This document shows positions 26,129-34,635 of a stretch of 52,708 nt of DNA, piece after piece. How positions within the stretch are numbered: position 1 is the stretch's first letter; each line of letters begins with the position of its first letter. This stretch comes from Ardenticatenaceae bacterium (GTDB lineage Bacteria > Chloroflexota > Anaerolineae > Promineifilales > Promineifilaceae). The position numbers were made by a program, and so were the translations under genes. Location: assembly GCA_030065875.1 (NCBI GenBank), contig JASJCR010000036.1, positions 1 through 52,708 of the forward strand, written 5' to 3'. Under the pieces are notes generated by a model that was not told the DNA's origin, did no database searches, and saw only the letters and a list, made by a program, of their open reading frames with translations.

Positions 26129-27541
26129 TTATCGAGGCCAGGCGGCGTCGATTGCTGGCAGCACTTCATCTTCTGGTGCGCCGGTGACCCAGGCGGTAAC
26201 CTCGGTCCAGAAAGCACCAGCACCAACGGCGGCCGGCATCAGGTCGGAACCGTCGAACCGGGTTACTTCTGAAGCCAGAAGCAGCTCGGCAAAGCGGCGG
26301 TCAACATCGGTCTGATACCAATCCAGCTCAGAGTCTTGATGCGGGGAGATAAAGCCACCGGCTTCAACCCAACCCTTCATCGACTCGCCGGTGGCCAGGT
26401 AAGCCATAACGGCTCGCACTTCCGGCCGGTCGTTGTACATGACGGCGATATCGCCGGCGGTCAACATCGGTTCGCCGTAAGCGGGATCGATCATCGGGAA
26501 GTAGAAGAAGTCTACGTTTTCACCGATGACGGCGCTGTCGGGGAAGAAGGCCGGGATAAAGCTGGCCTGACGATGCATCCAGCAGCTCGGTGGATCGTCA
26601 AACAAACCGGTCGGAGAATCACCAAATGGGGTCGTTACAATACCGACATCGCCACCCAAAACATAGTCGGGGTTTTTCCAGATGACGGCGATCGTATCGA
26701 GCGCATTGCGCACTTCTGGTGAGTCGAAGAGCAGTTCACCGGAGGTCCATGCGTCATAAACCTCAGGCGGCTGCGTCCGCAGCATGACGTCTTCCATCCA
26801 GTCGGTGGCAACCCAGCCGGTAGCACCGGAGCTTTCGATACCGATACACCAGGGGGTGCCGCCGTCAGCAACCATCTGATCGCTCAGAGCCAACAGGTCT
26901 TCCCAGGTGGTGGGAATTTCGTAACCGGCTGCCTCAAAGTCATCTTTTGGATACCAAACGAGACTTTTGATGTTGCCGCGATACCAAACACCAGCAACCT
27001 GTCCGGCCAAATTGGCGTCATCAAGCCACCCTTGGGAGTATTGGCGGGAGAGGAATTCTTCGGTGAGGAAGGCGCTGGGATCAACCACGGCACCCTGGCG
27101 AACGAGACCGGCAACCAGACCCGGCTGCGGATGGCCACCGATATCCGGTGGGTCGCCACCTTCAACGCGGACCTGAATTAAGGTCTCAAAGTCGCCAGAA
27201 CCTTCGTATTGAATATCAATACCGGTTTCTTCTTCAAAAGCGGCGATTGAGCTGTCAAAGCGACGGGCGTCCTCATCGACAAAGGCGCCAAACATCGACA
27301 CGACGGTTCCGGAGTATGCTCCAGAGCGAGCCGCTTCAAGGATGGCATCACCACCAATGATCTCTTCCATCGCTTCTTCAACTTCTTCGGCCGCTTCCTC
27401 GACAGTTTCTTCGACTTCGGCTGCGGTTTCGTCCACGGTTTCAGCCGCCTCTTCGACGGCTTCTTGACCACCACCACAGGCTACGAGCAGCGCAAACAGT
27501 GCGGCGATCAAGAAAAATTTCCAATTTTTTAAAGTTGACAT
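26129..27541 (-). CDS. Extracellular sugar-binding lipoprotein (ABC importer)
   Basis: 470 residues. Lipoprotein signal peptide with lipobox LLVAC (Cys at residue 22) followed by a long Glu/Ala-rich spacer to about 62 (VEETVEEAAEEVEEAMEE), probably helical and lifting the binding domain off the membrane. Then a family 1 solute-binding fold: FEEETGIDIQYEGSGDFETL, DPPDIGGHPQPGL, GVWYRGNIKSLVWYPKDDF. The pattern fits alpha-glucoside-binding AglE-like proteins. First structural gene after the LacI regulator (85-bp gap). Confidence 0.92.
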   Translation of the reverse strand: MSTLKNWKFFLIAALFALLVACGGGQEAVEEAAETVDETAAEVEETVEEAAEEVEEAMEEIIGGDAILEAARSGAYSGTVVSMFGAFVDEDARRFDSSIAAFEEETGIDIQYEGSGDFETLIQVRVEGGDPPDIGGHPQPGLVAGLVRQGAVVDPSAFLTEEFLSRQYSQGWLDDANLAGQVAGVWYRGNIKSLVWYPKDDFEAAGYEIPTTWEDLLALSDQMVADGGTPWCIGIESSGATGWVATDWMEDVMLRTQPPEVYDAWTSGELLFDSPEVRNALDTIAVIWKNPDYVLGGDVGIVTTPFGDSPTGLFDDPPSCWMHRQASFIPAFFPDSAVIGENVDFFYFPMIDPAYGEPMLTAGDIAVMYNDRPEVRAVMAYLATGESMKGWVEAGGFISPHQDSELDWYQTDVDRRFAELLLASEVTRFDGSDLMPAAVGAGAFWTEVTAWVTGAPEDEVLPAIDAAWPR

Positions 27542-27625
27542 AAAACTCTTTTCTCCTCGTGATTGAGTTTATTATTGACAAGTAGTTTTTTTATTCAGGT
27601 AACTTTTCTTTGCAGCATCACCTCC

Positions 27626-28651
27626 TCAATTTTCGATATTTAAATTTCGCGGCGGGCCAGTTGTGCCGCGTTCGATAACATCTGTAGGCAAAATAATTTT
27701 TTCGATGACGTCCGATCCGGACGCCAAAATTCGAAGCAGAAGTTCGGTGCCCTGAATACCGGTTTCAAGCAGGGGTTGACGAATGGTGGTCAAATTTAAA
27801 TAGGCGGATATTTCAATATCATCATACCCAATGACCGATAAATCTTTTGGAATTTGCAGCCCTCTTTCCTGAGCGGCTTCCATGACCCCAAACGCCTGGG
27901 TATCGCTGGCGGCAAAGACGGCCGTTGGGGGATCTGGCAAAGCGAAAAACTCATGGGCGTTCTGGCGGGCCATTTCCCGGCTGTGTGGGCACTGGCGAAT
28001 GTATTCCGAGCGGATCGGTAATCCGATCGCTTCCAGCGCCTGTTTATAGCCGATAAAGCGGTGTTCCTGAGAATTGTTGCCCAGAGAATTGGATGAAAAG
28101 TAGTCGCTGATAAAGCCGATATTTTTATGCCCCTTGGCTATCAGATGGTTGGTGGCATCCATGCCGCCGTTGATATCATCAATGGCTACCTGACTAAAAA
28201 AATACCCTCGGGCATCGATTTGAACCGTGGTGATATTGGCTTCTTTTAATTTTTTTGCTTCTTCTTCATTGGGAATGATACTAACGACCAGAAGTCCATC
28301 TACCTTGCCATAGCGCACGATATCGGCAAAACAGCGTTTTCGCCGCTCGATGGTCTCAATGTTGAATATATTGAGATCGTATTGGGTATCGGCCAACACC
28401 TGTTCGATCCCGCGGAGACGCTCAACGACTGATGGTCGCGTAAACCAGGGAGCAATCACGCCAATGGTCAACGTTTTCCCTAAAGACAGCCTGCGAGCAA
28501 ACGTATTGGGAACGTAATCGAGGTCGCGGATGGCCGTGCGCACTTTTTCGCGGGTTTCGTTGCTGACCAGAGAACTGCCGTTGAGCACTCTGGAAACGGT
28601 TCCGACACCCACGCCAGCGTATTTGGCAACATCTTTGATGGTCGAAGCCAA
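27626..28651 (-). CDS. LacI-family transcriptional regulator of the sugar locus
   Basis: 341 residues when started at the TTG at 28651, which has AAGGAG at a suitable distance and gives the normal LacI N-terminus (ASTIKDVAKYAGVGVGTVSRVLNG, helix-turn-helix at residues 4-25). The longer open frame runs back into its own operator region. The sugar-binding core follows (LTIGVIAPWFTRPSVVERLRG, VFAASDTQAFGVMEA, LSVIGYDDIEISAYLNLTTIRQPL). Two operator-like palindromes and a consensus-like promoter lie upstream, so it should repress its own transcript and the downstream genes, released by a sugar ligand. Confidence 0.92.
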   Translation of the reverse strand: MASTIKDVAKYAGVGVGTVSRVLNGSSLVSNETREKVRTAIRDLDYVPNTFARRLSLGKTLTIGVIAPWFTRPSVVERLRGIEQVLADTQYDLNIFNIETIERRKRCFADIVRYGKVDGLLVVSIIPNEEEAKKLKEANITTVQIDARGYFFSQVAIDDINGGMDATNHLIAKGHKNIGFISDYFSSNSLGNNSQEHRFIGYKQALEAIGLPIRSEYIRQCPHSREMARQNAHEFFALPDPPTAVFAASDTQAFGVMEAAQERGLQIPKDLSVIGYDDIEISAYLNLTTIRQPLLETGIQGTELLLRILASGSDVIEKIILPTDVIERGTTGPPRNLNIEN

Positions 28652-28690
28652 GGTGAAGATTCTCCTTGTTTTGACTTGAGGAGGCGGGCT

Positions 28691-28702
28691 GGAACGGGTT
28701 CC
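28691..28702. promoter_or_regulatory. LacI-type operator O2
   Basis: GGAACGGGTTCC, palindromic apart from the centre, within TGGAACGGGTTCCA. Identical to the site at 28746. Located in the leader between the promoter and the TTG start. Confidence 0.8.
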
Positions 28703-28714
28703 ACTCGACCGGAC

Positions 28715-28737
28715 AAAAAAATGCCTGTCGGCATTTT
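28715..28737 (-). terminator. Terminator-like hairpin between the two operators
   Basis: On the minus strand AAAATGCC GACA GGCATTTT is followed by TTT. It lies in the LacI leader between O1 and O2 and may attenuate transcription or act as a boundary. Confidence 0.6.
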
Positions 28738-28745
28738 GTATTAAT

Positions 28746-28757
28746 GGAACGGGTTCC
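28746..28757. promoter_or_regulatory. LacI-type operator O1
   Basis: GGAACGGGTTCC in TGGAACGGGTTCCA, beginning 11 bases downstream of the -10 box, so bound repressor would block the start site. Confidence 0.85.
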
Positions 28758-28768
28758 AAACTAGACAA

Positions 28769-28797
28769 ACTATACAAAAAAGGTTCGGAATTGTCAA
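28769..28797 (-). promoter_or_regulatory. Sigma-70-type promoter of the lacI-type/sugar locus
   Basis: Minus strand TTGACA (28797-28792), 17-bp spacer, TATAGT (28774-28769). O1 begins just downstream. Confidence 0.85.
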
Positions 28798-28832
28798 CGA
28801 ATTGTTAACAAAAGTGGCAAAGTGAGGGAAAT

Positions 28833-28865
28833 AAAAAAAGGGCTCCGGAAGGTATCCGGAACCCT
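28833..28865 (-). terminator. Intrinsic terminator of the GEVED surface protein gene
   Basis: Minus strand AGGGTTCCGGA TACCT TCCGGAGCCCT followed by seven T residues; 28 bp after the stop. Confidence 0.9.
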
Positions 28866-28892
28866 ATCGTTCTGAGTAAAAAAATGAATTGG

Positions 28893-30296
28893 TTATTGAA
28901 GCTGTTTTTTTCGTTGATAAAAGACAAACATGGTGGCCAAGCTCAAAGCCAAACCGATGAGCCAAACGAACAATCTGTTTGAACCTGAATCCGACACACC
29001 TGATTCAACGTTACTCATCTGCACGGCCGTGGGGCCAAACGCCCACTGGTAATCTTCAACCTCGCCGTCAATTGACTCGCCAAAGACGAGCTGCAGCATG
29101 GCGGGTGGTGGGTTCCCCGTCGGACAGCCGAAGCCATCAGTTGACAAACCGTAAGTGGTGAAGAGAGGATCATTTGATGGAAACAGGCGGAAGCGCGCAT
29201 TTAGCGGTGCCCCGTTGGCAAATGTCCCGCCATATTCAGCTACGGTTGGGGTGGTAATATTTGTTGGACCATCAAAGGCCACAAAGGTGTTGATCACCAA
29301 TTCCGATTTTCCGCCGGTGCTGACCGCATCAAATACGCTGTTTTGATTCCAGTCAATCCAGCCGACCAAACAAGCAGCGAGAACTGTCGGTGGTTTGGTA
29401 ATATCGACGTCCAGGATGCCGGTGCCGTCACCCCAGTTGGGGTCGGAGGCGGAAATCGTAATCCCCTGCTCATCGTCACTCCGCCCGGTGTCGTCCCCAT
29501 CGGTTGCGCCGCTTTCCTGACCGTCCGGTTCACTGTCGATCGAGCTGCCCAGATAAATCGCCCCGATCCGGTGACGCGCTCCGTTGTCGACCTGCAGGGT
29601 ATTAGTATAGGCAGGTGGCAGGTCACCATAATCATAGGTGAAGTCAGAAGAGACAAAATTAAGCGTCATATCCAGCGAGTCAATGGTGGTGCCGTCTGCC
29701 AGAATCTCAACCGCTCCCACGTTACCAAAATTGGCCCCTAAACCGGTAGGGGTGAACTGGTTAAAGGGAAAGTAAATTTCCGCCCCTGGGGCGCTGATGG
29801 CGTAGGGCAGCGTATACGTGTAGGTCGAATAGTTCGAGGCATTGGTGTAGATAGTCATGATCACCCTGGCATTTAGGTCAACCTGCTCAACAAACAGGCT
29901 TAAACCGTCATAGGGGTTAAAAATTAATCCGCCTAAACCGGTTGCATTCAGGGCACAGCTGCCGTCGCTGCCGTCCAGCTGAATCAGGGCTGTGCCGCGC
30001 GTGCTGGCGCCAATGCTAAAGGCTAAACTACCCGGAACCGAGGTGTCGACATCCGCCTGAACCGATCCGCCGCCGGTCGTACGATTAATCAGGATATTTC
30101 GCTCCGCCCCTATAGTTTCTGACATTGGCATAGTGGCGGTGGTACAGGGGGTGGCGATATTTGATACCTGGGGTCCGGCGTCAAAGGTATCGACGGTTAA
30201 CGAGGCGGCATAGACTATGCTTACAACAGCAAGAAGCGCCATGGCTGCCGCAAACAGCGGAATCAGCCCTTTTACAAGTCGGCTTTTTATGAACAT
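28893..30296 (-). CDS. Secreted/surface GEVED-domain protein with C-terminal anchor
   Basis: 467 residues from the ATG at 30296 (AAGGAAG upstream; gives a clean signal peptide MFIKSRLVKGLIPLFAAAMA, then ALLAVVSIVYA). Residues about 30-220 are a Thr/Asn-rich beta region. A DYGDLPPAY segment (about 222) begins a domain with acidic DSEPDGQESGATDGDD and ends with FGESIDGEVEDYQW (about 425), the GEVED signature found in bacterial surface proteins. One membrane helix at about 443-460 (LFVWLIGLALSLATMFVF) then YQRKKQLQ, a stop-transfer anchor; no LPXTG motif. Probably displayed on the cell surface; ligand unknown. Confidence 0.85.
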   Translation of the reverse strand: MFIKSRLVKGLIPLFAAAMALLAVVSIVYAASLTVDTFDAGPQVSNIATPCTTATMPMSETIGAERNILINRTTGGGSVQADVDTSVPGSLAFSIGASTRGTALIQLDGSDGSCALNATGLGGLIFNPYDGLSLFVEQVDLNARVIMTIYTNASNYSTYTYTLPYAISAPGAEIYFPFNQFTPTGLGANFGNVGAVEILADGTTIDSLDMTLNFVSSDFTYDYGDLPPAYTNTLQVDNGARHRIGAIYLGSSIDSEPDGQESGATDGDDTGRSDDEQGITISASDPNWGDGTGILDVDITKPPTVLAACLVGWIDWNQNSVFDAVSTGGKSELVINTFVAFDGPTNITTPTVAEYGGTFANGAPLNARFRLFPSNDPLFTTYGLSTDGFGCPTGNPPPAMLQLVFGESIDGEVEDYQWAFGPTAVQMSNVESGVSDSGSNRLFVWLIGLALSLATMFVFYQRKKQLQ

Positions 30297-30480
30297 GGTG
30301 TGAATCTTCCTTGGTGGTAGGCAATAGTAGCTTGAGATGTAGGTGCTGCCTAATGTGAATAAAGCGTGAACATAAAACACATTCTACAATGTAAAAGGGA
30401 AAGGCGATTTAGGAAATGGGTACTGATTGCGGTTAGGATTTGGTTATAAGCGCCCGTATCAATTGTTAAGGTCAAATACT

Positions 30481-30651
30481 GTGTCCGGTGAGTGCAACCC
30501 CGATGCGTGATTGATTTTCCCGGCTGACGTCGGTCTACCGTCAGAGAGCCGGCGGTTAAAAATTGGCCCTCACCTGTTGCTCATAAGGTCTCTTACCATG
30601 TAGAATCTTCTCAAGTAAACTCCCGGGTCAATAGAGACCCGGTTTTTTTTT
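30481..30651 (+). ncRNA. Candidate structured leader RNA or small RNA upstream of murJ
   Basis: Seen in sequence: GGTGAG (about 30487) pairs with CTCACC (about 30570). Inside lies CCGGCTGACG...CGTCAG-AGAG-CCGG, a hairpin with a GNRA-free loop TCGGTCTAC. About 50 nt later a strong intrinsic terminator follows. No open frame of note. It does not match TPP, cobalamin, SAM, c-di-GMP, fluoride, ZTP or T-box consensus as I know them. Could be an attenuated leader of murJ or an independent small RNA. Folding is by eye. Confidence 0.45.
30623..30651 (+). terminator. Intrinsic terminator upstream of murJ
   Basis: CCGGGTC AATAGA GACCCGG followed by nine T residues, ending 21 bp before the murJ ATG and with no plus-strand gene before it. 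Confidence 0.9.
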
Positions 30652-30672
30652 GAGCTGAGAACCCAAATTCAA

Positions 30673-32298
30673 ATGGCTGCCCCGCAAGACATAGATGGCG
30701 ATCCGGCCGCCGTCGCCTCCGAAGCGATGACCGAATCGGAAGAGTTGGCCCAGCAAACTGAGCAAAACCGCCGCTTTATGAATGCGGCCGTGGTCTTAAT
30801 CGTTGCCAACGTGGTGCAGCGGGTGTTGGGTATGGCCCGGGAAATTGTGGTGGCCAATTTGTTTGGGGCTTCACCGGCGTTGAGCGCCTTTAACCTGGCC
30901 AAACTTGTTCCGGATACCCTTTATCAACTGATTGCCGGTGGGGAAATGATGAATTCTTCGCTGGTACCGGTTTTTAGCGATTATGTGGCCCGCTCGCGTC
31001 GCGAAGAGCTGTGGGCCGCCTTTGGCACGGTGGTCAGCCTGGTCATCGTCGTGTTGTCGGCCGCGGTCCTCCTCGTTGAGCTGTTTACCCCCCAAATCGC
31101 CTGGCTGGTTGGAGCTCGCAACCTCGAAGATCCAACCTTGTTCCCTTTAACCGTGAACCTGCTGCGGGTAACCGCCCCGGTCATGCTCTTTTTGAGTTTG
31201 TCCAGCGTGATGATGGCCGTGCTGTACGCGCTGCAGCGCTTTACCCTGCCGGCCTTTACGACGGCCGTCTTTAACATCGGCATTATCGCCGTGGCCCTCC
31301 TGTGGCCCGAAAACGTGTTCGCTTTGGCGTGGGGGATGATGGTCGGGTCAATCTTGATGATCGCTCTCCAGCTGCCGGCCCTGCGCGATATGTCGCTGCG
31401 CCTGAATTTTAACTGGCGGCATCCGGTTGTGCGCCGCATTTTGCGTTTGTATGCTCCGATTGTGTTGGGTCTGTTGGTCAATCAGGCCGGCATTTTTATC
31501 GGCTACAATTTGGCAACCCTGACCGGCGACAGCAGCGTCAACTACATGCGTTACTCAACGACCCTTTATCAGCTGCCGATGGGGCTGGTGGTGGTGGCGC
31601 TTTCCACGGCGATTTTGCCGACCCTTGCCCAGCAGTCGAGCACCCTGCAGACGTTTAAAAAGACCCTGGCCCAGGGGCTGCGTCTGGTGATTACCTTGAT
31701 TTTGCCGGCCACCGTGGGACTTTTTGTGCTTTCGCTGCCGATTATTCAGCTCATCTTTGAGCATGGAAGATTTACCCCGGTTGATACGATCATCACCGCA
31801 CAGGTTTTGCGCATTGATTTGATCGGCCTCCCCTTTGCGGCCGTTGATCTCATGCTGGTATACGCATCATATGCCCGCAAAGATACCCTGAGCCCCGCGC
31901 TCGTCGGCATCGTGAGCGTGGTGTTTTACGTGGCCGTGGCCCTGGTGCTGCTCGAACCTCTAGGGCTGCTGGGCTTGATGGTGGCCAATGCCGCAAAACT
32001 CGTTTTGCATGCGGCAATTATGATCTGGCTGCTACACCGACAGCTCGATGGGCTGCGAGGATTTAAGATTACAAACGTCCTGCTTAAAAGCGGGGCTGCA
32101 TCGTTGATAACCGGCCTCGTCGTTTGGGGCGTGCTCTGGCTTGTGCAAAATTTGGGTTTGCCTCCCCAATTGCCCGGTCAGCTGATTCAGGTTCTCGTTC
32201 CCGGTTTAACCGGGGGAGTGGTCTTCCTGGCGATGAGCTGGCTGCTCAAAATACCGGAAATAAAGCTGACCTTTGATCTGCTCCGGCGGCGCCTTTGA
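30673..32298 (+). CDS. murJ: Lipid II flippase MurJ (MviN)
   Basis: 541 residues, 14 membrane segments. MATE-like MurJ features: VLGMAREIVVANLFGASPALSAFNLAKLVPDTL (residues about 55-87), GEMMNSSLVPVFSDY, and ALSTAILPTLAQQSS mid-protein. It flips the peptidoglycan precursor lipid II outward. About 36 N-terminal residues precede the first helix, and there is no Shine-Dalgarno before the ATG at 30673. An ATG at 30778 is possible but would remove only the hydrophilic extension. The terminator just upstream suggests either attenuation control or a promoter very close to the gene. Confidence 0.93.
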   Translation: MAAPQDIDGDPAAVASEAMTESEELAQQTEQNRRFMNAAVVLIVANVVQRVLGMAREIVVANLFGASPALSAFNLAKLVPDTLYQLIAGGEMMNSSLVPVFSDYVARSRREELWAAFGTVVSLVIVVLSAAVLLVELFTPQIAWLVGARNLEDPTLFPLTVNLLRVTAPVMLFLSLSSVMMAVLYALQRFTLPAFTTAVFNIGIIAVALLWPENVFALAWGMMVGSILMIALQLPALRDMSLRLNFNWRHPVVRRILRLYAPIVLGLLVNQAGIFIGYNLATLTGDSSVNYMRYSTTLYQLPMGLVVVALSTAILPTLAQQSSTLQTFKKTLAQGLRLVITLILPATVGLFVLSLPIIQLIFEHGRFTPVDTIITAQVLRIDLIGLPFAAVDLMLVYASYARKDTLSPALVGIVSVVFYVAVALVLLEPLGLLGLMVANAAKLVLHAAIMIWLLHRQLDGLRGFKITNVLLKSGAASLITGLVVWGVLWLVQNLGLPPQLPGQLIQVLVPGLTGGVVFLAMSWLLKIPEIKLTFDLLRRRL

Positions 32299-32416
32299 TC
32301 GGCCGACAAGATCGCTGAGCCGTTCAACTGGCTTGAAATCAACATATCGAAACGGTAAACTTATTTTCACTAGCGGTTTATTCGATCTCACCGCTATTCA
32401 AGGAGACAAAGGAAAT

Positions 32417-33193
32417 ATGCCTTCATTTCAGCTCGTTGTGCGTCGTGGACCAAGAGCCGGTGAAAGATTTGAGCTCAAAACTCAAACGGTCGTCATCGGG
32501 CGAGATTCATCGGCCGATATAAGCATCAATGACCCCGAGGTCTCTCGAAATCATTGCCGCTTGATCCTCGATCGCTCCTACTACATTCAAGATTTGGGCA
32601 GTACAAACGGCACCTTTATCGATGGTAAGCGGCTCGGTGGGGAACCGCAGCCGCTGGTCAACGGACAAATCGTACAGCTGGGCAGCAACGTTACCCTTTT
32701 GTATCATGAGGCTGATTCGGATGAAGAGGAGCCACCGGTGTTGTCGACCATGACCGTGGTTCACGAAAGAGAACGCGTTCAAACCTCCCCTCTTGATCCC
32801 TCGGATGCCGATATTATCGATTCTTATGGGGGAGACGAGCCGGAACAGCTCGATGATATGGCCGGTTTAGAAGACCTGCTGGCGGAGGAAGATCGCCCTT
32901 ATCCCCAATACTCTGCTGAGGAGGAGGAGAAGCTGGCGCTGTTAAATCGGCAGACGATTAAAGAACGGCCGGCGAGCCAATTTCCGGCAGAAGAGATCGA
33001 AGAAGATGACAATCGGCGTACTTATATGATTATCGCTATCGTCGTTGGTATATTGCTTTTATGCTGCGTGTGTTTAGGGGTGATCGGCGTGCTCGCCTTT
33101 CTCCAATCTGAGGGTCAAATCAATTTGTTTGGCTGGCACTCACTCAGATGGGTCTTAATTTCCCAGCCTGTTTTAGCCCAAGTTGCTACCTAA
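32417..33193 (+). CDS. FHA-domain membrane protein
   Basis: 258 residues from the ATG at 32417 (GGAGACAAAGGAAAT upstream); the longer open frame overlaps murJ and is not needed. Residues 1-95 are a complete FHA phosphothreonine-binding domain: VVIGRDSSADISINDPEVSRNHCRL, DLGSTNGTFIDGKRL. A Glu/Asp-rich linker, 100-200, leads to one membrane helix at about 207-232 (MIIAIVVGILLLCCVCLGVI). It probably docks a Ser/Thr-kinase substrate at the membrane; pairing with MurJ recalls actinobacterial MviN-FHA control, which is inference only. Confidence 0.88.
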   Translation: MPSFQLVVRRGPRAGERFELKTQTVVIGRDSSADISINDPEVSRNHCRLILDRSYYIQDLGSTNGTFIDGKRLGGEPQPLVNGQIVQLGSNVTLLYHEADSDEEEPPVLSTMTVVHERERVQTSPLDPSDADIIDSYGGDEPEQLDDMAGLEDLLAEEDRPYPQYSAEEEEKLALLNRQTIKERPASQFPAEEIEEDDNRRTYMIIAIVVGILLLCCVCLGVIGVLAFLQSEGQINLFGWHSLRWVLISQPVLAQVAT

Positions 33194-33204
33194 AATAAAG
33201 AGAT

Positions 33205-33300
33205 AGGTGGGGCTCAGCCCTCCTCTCATTCCCCTCCCGTTGGGAGGGAAGGCAGACATCCTCCCCCACGGTGGGAGGATTGAGGTGGGGGCTAATTCCC
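33205..33300. repeat. GC-rich double hairpin between convergent genes
   Basis: CCCTCCC GTT GGGAGGG (33232-33248) and ATCCTCCC...GGGAGGAT (33258-33280), flanked by partly complementary GGGGCTCAGCCC and GGTGGGGGCT. It may serve as a bidirectional terminator without a T-run. Confidence 0.7.
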
Positions 33301-33353
33301 CAGTTAAATTGTAAAATTCCATTATTTATCGGTCAAAGAGATCGAAACCTGAG

Positions 33354-33740
33354 TTATTTTTGATCGATAATAATCGAATGGGAGAGCTCTTTGTCGCTTT
33401 CCAACAGTTCACCCCGTAATTCCTTGCGATGTTGGGCCACGATATCTTTGGGAGCCATCTCCACAAAAGCTTTTAGACCCACGAGCAGCACACCCAAATC
33501 ATCGAGCTGCCCCAATCCCAGAAACGCATCCGGTAAGACATCGATGGGCATGATGAGATAAACGAGGGTTCCCGCGGGAATTAATTTGAGGGCAATAGGC
33601 ACATTGGGATCTTTAATCAGCCGCCAAATCAGCTGTAAATTTTGAATGACCTCCTGGAAAAAGGAGATCTTTTTCTTGATTTCGGCCGTTTCAACCATAT
33701 TATCCTGAGTTTGTAAATTCGTTTCGTTATTTTGTTCCAT
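33354..33740 (-). CDS. DUF1232 (YkvA-like) small membrane protein
   Basis: 128 residues. Contains the DUF1232 core: IKDPNVPIALKLIPAGTLVYLIMPIDVLPD (about 42-71) and GQLDDLGVLLVGLKAFVEMAP. One or two weak hydrophobic segments. The family is widespread and uncharacterised. AGGA six bases before the ATG. Lies 97 bp downstream of rph on the same strand, across a polypyrimidine tract (33815-33840). Confidence 0.85.
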   Translation of the reverse strand: MEQNNETNLQTQDNMVETAEIKKKISFFQEVIQNLQLIWRLIKDPNVPIALKLIPAGTLVYLIMPIDVLPDAFLGLGQLDDLGVLLVGLKAFVEMAPKDIVAQHRKELRGELLESDKELSHSIIIDQK

Positions 33741-33837
33741 GGTTTTTCCTGCATTAATTGCAATCCAATTCAGTAACCGCTTACTCTACGCACCGCCGAT
33801 CAAAAAGTTTCAGGTTCTCCTCTCTCTTCTCTCTTCT

Positions 33838-34554
33838 CTATTTTATTATCTCCCGCTGCTTTTTTGCCAGTGCTTCAACGCCTTGGGCGGCCAGGTCGAG
33901 CAGCTGATTAAACGCTTCGCGGCTGCTGGGGATCGTTTCGGCGGTGCTTTGCACTTCAATCAGGCGGCCGTCGGCCGTCATGACCACGTTACAGTCGACC
34001 TCAGCCCGAGAATCTTCCTCATACGGGAGATCAAGAAGCACGTCTCCATCAACCACGCCGGCGCTAACGGCCGCAATCTGGTGCTTGACAACCGAGTGAG
34101 GCAACACACCGCGCCGAATTAGCGATTGCAAAGCCAGGGAAACCGCCACCCATCCACCGGTAACGGCCGCCGTTCGGGTGCCCCCATCCGCTTGCAGAAC
34201 ATCACAATCAACAATCATCGTATGTTCACCCAGCTGATGCAAATCAAGGGCCATGCGCAGGCTGCGGCCGATCAAGCGCGAGATCTCCTGGGTGCGCCCT
34301 TTGGGCCAGCGCTGCTCTCGCCGGGAGCGGGTGTGGGTGCTGCGGGGCAGCATGGCGTACTCTGCGGTTAGCCACCCGTGGGGATTCTCCCTGTTTTTTA
34401 GCCAGGAAGGCAGCCCTGCCTCCAGGGTGACGTTACACAGTACGTGGGTATCGCCAAATTTGGTCAACACCGATCCTTCCGCCCAGCGGGTGAAGTGAGG
34501 GATAAATTCGATCGGCCGCAGTTCATTTGCCGCCCGGCCGTCAAAACGGGTCAT
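33838..34554 (-). CDS. rph: Ribonuclease PH
   Basis: 238 residues from the ATG at 34554 with GGAG eight bases upstream; the longer open frame is only the translated repeat. Family motifs: MTRFDGRAANELRPIEF, GSVLTKFGDTHVLCNV, EYAMLPRSTHTRSRREQ, GRTQEISRLIGRSLR, DCDVLQADGGTRTAAVTGG. Phosphorolytic 3'-5' exonuclease that trims tRNA 3' ends. Complete length for the family. Confidence 0.95.
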   Translation of the reverse strand: MTRFDGRAANELRPIEFIPHFTRWAEGSVLTKFGDTHVLCNVTLEAGLPSWLKNRENPHGWLTAEYAMLPRSTHTRSRREQRWPKGRTQEISRLIGRSLRMALDLHQLGEHTMIVDCDVLQADGGTRTAAVTGGWVAVSLALQSLIRRGVLPHSVVKHQIAAVSAGVVDGDVLLDLPYEEDSRAEVDCNVVMTADGRLIEVQSTAETIPSSREAFNQLLDLAAQGVEALAKKQREIIK

Positions 34555-34572
34555 AATTTTTACTCCAGAAAA

Positions 34573-34635
34573 AAGACTACAGACTACAGACCAGAGACTA
34601 GAGACCAGAGACCAGAGACTAGAGACGAGAGACCA
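34573..34635. repeat. Mixed family B/C repeat upstream of rph
   Basis: Begins with family C-like AGACTACAGACTACAG and passes without a break into family B AGACCAGAGACTAGAG (three more units), so the two families grade into each other here. Only one orientation is present. Confidence 0.85.
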
